Assembly: GCA_003492055.1 (NCBI GenBank)
Contig: DMZE01000036.1
Span: 1-7,057, forward strand
Reading direction: 5' to 3'
DNA from: Cellvibrionales bacterium
GTDB taxonomy: Bacteria > Pseudomonadota > Gammaproteobacteria > Pseudomonadales > UBA7434
Length of the DNA stretch: 7,057 bases
In this document: piece by piece, positions 5,225 to 7,057 of the stretch
Numbering within the stretch: the stretch's first letter is position 1
Layout: each line of letters starts with the position of its first letter
Made by a program: the position numbers and the translations under genes
The notes under the pieces: generated by a model
Told to the model about the DNA's origin: nothing
The model's input: the letters and a program-made list of their open reading frames with translations, nothing else
Databases searched by the model: none

Positions 5225-5878
5225 TTAGTCTAGCGTTACTTCCGGCTGATGAAGCCAGCCATAGAGTTTATCTTGAGCTTGTGCCAAGCCTGTGCCATTA
5301 ATAGCCGAAAATAATTGGGCGCTAATGTGCGGCTGATCTTCAACACTCTTTTCAACTTGAAAGAGGGCCTGCATGGCAGGTCCTCTTTTTAGCTTGTCGG
5401 CTTTCGTAATCAAAATATGGCATTGAATTTGATACTGTTTAACCCAATCGAGCATTACTGTATCGAAGGGCTGCAGGGGTCTTCGCACATCCATAACTAA
5501 GACTAGCCCGGTGAGTGAAGCGCGCTTTTCTAAGTAATGTTCTAAATGTTTTTGCCATTCTAGCTTTTGTGCCAAAGCGACTTTTGCATAGCCATAGCCA
5601 GGTAAATCGACAAGTCGCTGCTCATCTCGCAGGCCAAAAAAGTTAATCAGCTGTGTGCGCCCGGGGGTTTTACTAATACGGGCGAGTTTTTTCTGTCCGG
5701 TAATACGGTTTATCGCACTCGACTTACCCGCATTAGAGCGACCGGCGAAAGCGACTTCATGACCGTGATCGATAGGACACTGGGGCAGTTTTGCAGCACT
5801 TTGAGTAAAAGCCGCTGTTTGAAAGTATTTTTGTAGCTCAATTTCTGAGAGTCGAGAGTCATCAGTCATAATGGTCAT
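5225..5878 (-). CDS. engB: Ribosome biogenesis GTPase EngB (YihA/YsxC)
   Basis: EngB is an essential GTPase that takes part in late assembly of the 50S ribosomal subunit and, in E. coli, is linked to cell division. The G-domain motifs are intact: G1 GRSNAGKSS at 46-54, G2 region SKTPGRTQ at 69-76, G3 DLPGYGYA at 91-98, G4 TKAD at 158-161, and G5 FSA near 190-192. The family block VLVMDVRRPLQPFD (127-139 region) precedes G4. Length of 217 residues is normal. I chose the ATG at 5878; a TTG immediately upstream (5881) and an ATG at 5869 are also open, and none has a clear Shine-Dalgarno sequence. It converges with the lipoprotein gene and diverges from cytochrome c4. Neighbouring engB and cytochrome c4 is a familiar layout in pseudomonad-type genomes. 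Confidence 0.97.
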   Translation of the reverse strand: MTIMTDDSRLSEIELQKYFQTAAFTQSAAKLPQCPIDHGHEVAFAGRSNAGKSSAINRITGQKKLARISKTPGRTQLINFFGLRDEQRLVDLPGYGYAKVALAQKLEWQKHLEHYLEKRASLTGLVLVMDVRRPLQPFDTVMLDWVKQYQIQCHILITKADKLKRGPAMQALFQVEKSVEDQPHISAQLFSAINGTGLAQAQDKLYGWLHQPEVTLD

Positions 5879-5983
5879 CAAATTATTGGTTTGCTAAATG
5901 AATGTAGTCCACAGTCGTCTTGTTAGGTCACTGCTTAACATGCGGCTGTCGTATAAACCGTATAGCTTATCGTAAATGTCGCT

Positions 5984-5989
5984 ATTATA
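5984..5989 (-). promoter_or_regulatory. Likely -10 element for engB
   Basis: The minus strand reads TATAAT exactly, about 105 bases upstream of the engB start. The -35 region at the usual distance is poor (CTAGAA-like), so strength would rest on the -10. The RNA start would be near 5976. Confidence 0.45.
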
Positions 5990-6151
5990 CCTGCAAGACA
6001 GCGGTTTCTAGGCGGTCAGTGTATTGCAGATTGCCATTTATAAGGCATTAAACAGTGATGACATGCTGAAATAAGGCAGAGCAGGGAACGGATTGCTCAA
6101 ATGTTTAGCAATATGCACAGCAAAATATCTGGACCTATAAATGGATGTCGA

Positions 6152-6160
6152 TGGTAGAAT
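6152..6160 (+). promoter_or_regulatory. Extended -10 promoter for cytochrome c4
   Basis: TGG-TAGAAT is an extended -10 element, with TG one base before a hexamer that matches TATAAT at five of six positions. A weak TGGACC lies 19 bases further upstream, but extended -10 promoters need little -35. RNA would start near 6167, leaving a leader of about 85 bases. Confidence 0.45.
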
Positions 6161-6253
6161 GCTCGCCGTTTTAGTGAAAAGTCGCCGTGGTTTCGCGATT
6201 CACAGCATCGAATTTACGATAATTCATCAATAGATCAAATTTTGGAAGATAAA

Positions 6254-6871
6254 ATGAAACACTTTTCTAACGCTTTTTTTGTGGTTTTACTCAGCCTCTC
6301 ATTAGCCACTGTGGCGCAAGCCGCTGGCAATGCTAGCGCAGGTAAGAATAAGGTTGCTAGTTGTGGCGCTTGCCATGGCAATGATGGCAATAGCCAAATA
6401 CCTTCTAACCCTAAGTTGGCCGGACAGGGTGAAAAATACCTTCTTAAGCAGCTAAAAGATGTGCAACGTGGTGATCGAGTGATTGCGATGATGACGGGTC
6501 AGCTCGATAACTTTAATGATGCTGATTTAGCGGATATCGCTGCTTACTACGCTAGCCAAACACAAACCGAAGGAGTTGCTGAAGCAAAATGGGTTGAGTT
6601 GGGTGAAGAGATTTATCGCAATGGTAATCATGAGCGTGGTATTCCTTCATGTACGGGTTGTCATGGACCTGCCGGTGGCGGAAATGCACCAGCGGGATTC
6701 CCAATGATTGCCGGTCAGCACGCCGAGTATCTTGCTACGCAATTACGTTATTTTTCAGTTGGCACGCGTAATAATGATGGCCAAAGTATGGTGATGCGCG
6801 GCATAGCGGAACGAATGAATGAGAACGAAATCCAAGCGGTTGCTAGCTACGTGGCGGGTCTCAGAAAGTAA
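6254..6871 (+). CDS. cc4: Dihaem cytochrome c4
   Basis: Cytochrome c4 is a periplasmic electron carrier with two c-type haems that passes electrons from the bc1 complex to terminal oxidases. Residues 1-23 form a signal peptide ending AQA before AGNASAGK. The first haem site is CGACH at 37-41, with Met79 or Met80 as axial ligand (AMMTG). The second is CTGCH at 133-137, with Met179 or Met181 as ligand (MVMRGIA). The two domains repeat the same layout (PKLAGQGEKYLLKQL and PMIAGQHAEYLATQL), the signature of a duplicated c4 fold. The ATG at 6254 was chosen because GGAAG lies six bases before it; the TTG at 6242 would place this site inside the gene. It is divergent from engB and likely cotranscribed with the gene at 6959. 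Confidence 0.95.
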   Translation: MKHFSNAFFVVLLSLSLATVAQAAGNASAGKNKVASCGACHGNDGNSQIPSNPKLAGQGEKYLLKQLKDVQRGDRVIAMMTGQLDNFNDADLADIAAYYASQTQTEGVAEAKWVELGEEIYRNGNHERGIPSCTGCHGPAGGGNAPAGFPMIAGQHAEYLATQLRYFSVGTRNNDGQSMVMRGIAERMNENEIQAVASYVAGLRK

Positions 6872-6881
6872 GTTAATCGAG

Positions 6882-6900
6882 TTAACGCGTTAAAGCGTTT
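6882..6900. repeat. Palindrome TTAACGCGTTAA and weak hairpin after cytochrome c4
   Basis: TTAACGCGTTAA (6882-6893) is a 12-base perfect palindrome. The overlapping AACGC/GCGTT stem with loop GTTAAA is followed by TTAT. It could attenuate read-through into the next gene, but it is too short to be a confident terminator. Confidence 0.3.
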
Positions 6901-6958
6901 TATAAAGTGTATAGTCAGCCATAGTGGTTGAGCGATTATTAAAGAAGGATAGGAAGCA

Positions 6959-7057
6959 ATGACAACAGTACGCCGCATGGCAGCACTTTTATTACTACTA
7001 CCGACATTAATTTTAACGCAATCAGCTTGTGCTGAAGATGCAGCCTTAGCGGCGAAA
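6959..7057 (+). CDS. Secreted protein, N-terminus only (runs off right edge)
   Basis: Thirty-three codons are visible from the ATG at 6959. Residues 1-7 are basic (MTTVRRM), followed by the hydrophobic core AALLLLLPTLILT and a probable signal peptidase I site, SACA before EDAALAAK, so the product is likely exported to the periplasm. The Cys at 24 is not preceded by a lipobox, as Q-S-A precedes it. AAGGA (6945-6949) is nine bases ahead of the ATG. It starts 87 bases after cytochrome c4 on the same strand. In related genomes this place is often taken by another c-type cytochrome or DsbA; the visible residues do not decide between them. Confidence 0.75.
   Translation, partial: MTTVRRMAALLLLLPTLILTQSACAEDAALAAK

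Larger units (their letters stand above)
5882..6253. other. Divergent promoter region between engB and cytochrome c4
   Basis: This 372-base gap shows no credible gene. It holds a perfect TATAAT for engB (minus strand), an extended -10 for cytochrome c4 (plus strand), a weak inverted repeat TGTTA/TAACA (5921-5925, 5936-5940), and the cytochrome ribosome-binding site. The spf (Spot 42) RNA is found next to engB in E. coli, but I see neither its sequence nor a strong T-run terminator here. Confidence 0.6.

Noticed and set aside
5882..6253. A Spot 42 (spf)-type RNA next to engB
   Set aside because: The neighbourhood suggested looking, but neither the known sequence nor a strong GC-rich terminator with a T-run is present. 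In other genomes that RNA lies on the polA side of engB.
1..7057. CRISPR array, insertion sequence, prophage attachment site, tRNA or rRNA
   Set aside because: No regularly spaced repeats, transposase frame, cloverleaf-like segment or rRNA-like stretch was seen; the genes are housekeeping types in familiar order.

Overview
The window looks like ordinary chromosomal DNA from a marine-type gammaproteobacterium. The gene order pckA / hslO-hslR-yrfG on one strand is a recognised gammaproteobacterial neighbourhood. The engB / cytochrome c4 pairing resembles the pseudomonad-type arrangement. A DUF6316-like small protein and moderately AT-rich intergenic DNA suggest a Cellvibrionales/Spongiibacteraceae-like relative, but that placement is only an inference.

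Layout, left to right. 1-350 (-) is the N-terminal part of ATP-type phosphoenolpyruvate carboxykinase, cut by the window edge. 627-2729 (-) is a protein-quality operon read yrfG (HAD nucleotidase), hslR (Hsp15, S4 RNA-binding), hslO (Hsp33, redox-switched holdase). 2995-3237 (-) is a small DUF6316-like protein followed by a strong hairpin. 3525-4040 (-) is an unrecognised cysteine-containing basic protein. 4041-4446 is a 406-base gap rich in regulatory structure: two overlapping LexA-like boxes, several hairpins including one with a run of eight Ts, and a helically phased direct repeat. 4447-5121 (+) is a YiaD-like OmpA-family lipoprotein. It converges on engB (5225-5878, -), with a shared hairpin between them. 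Divergent from engB is a dihaem cytochrome c4 (6254-6871, +), followed 87 bases later by a secreted protein that runs off the right edge (6959-7057, +).

Functionally, most genes are housekeeping: gluconeogenesis (pckA), recovery from heat and oxidative stress (hslR, hslO), nucleotide turnover (yrfG), ribosome assembly (engB), envelope-peptidoglycan linkage (the OmpA lipoprotein) and periplasmic electron transfer (cytochrome c4). No mobile element, CRISPR array, tRNA or rRNA was seen.

The part most worth a second look is 3525-4446. A tandem LexA-type operator sits between an orphan gene and the lipoprotein. On the plus strand it is followed within about 100 bases by a terminator-like hairpin with no credible reading frame in between. 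This could be an SOS-responsive promoter for the orphan gene, for the lipoprotein, or for a short non-coding RNA. The sequence alone cannot say which.
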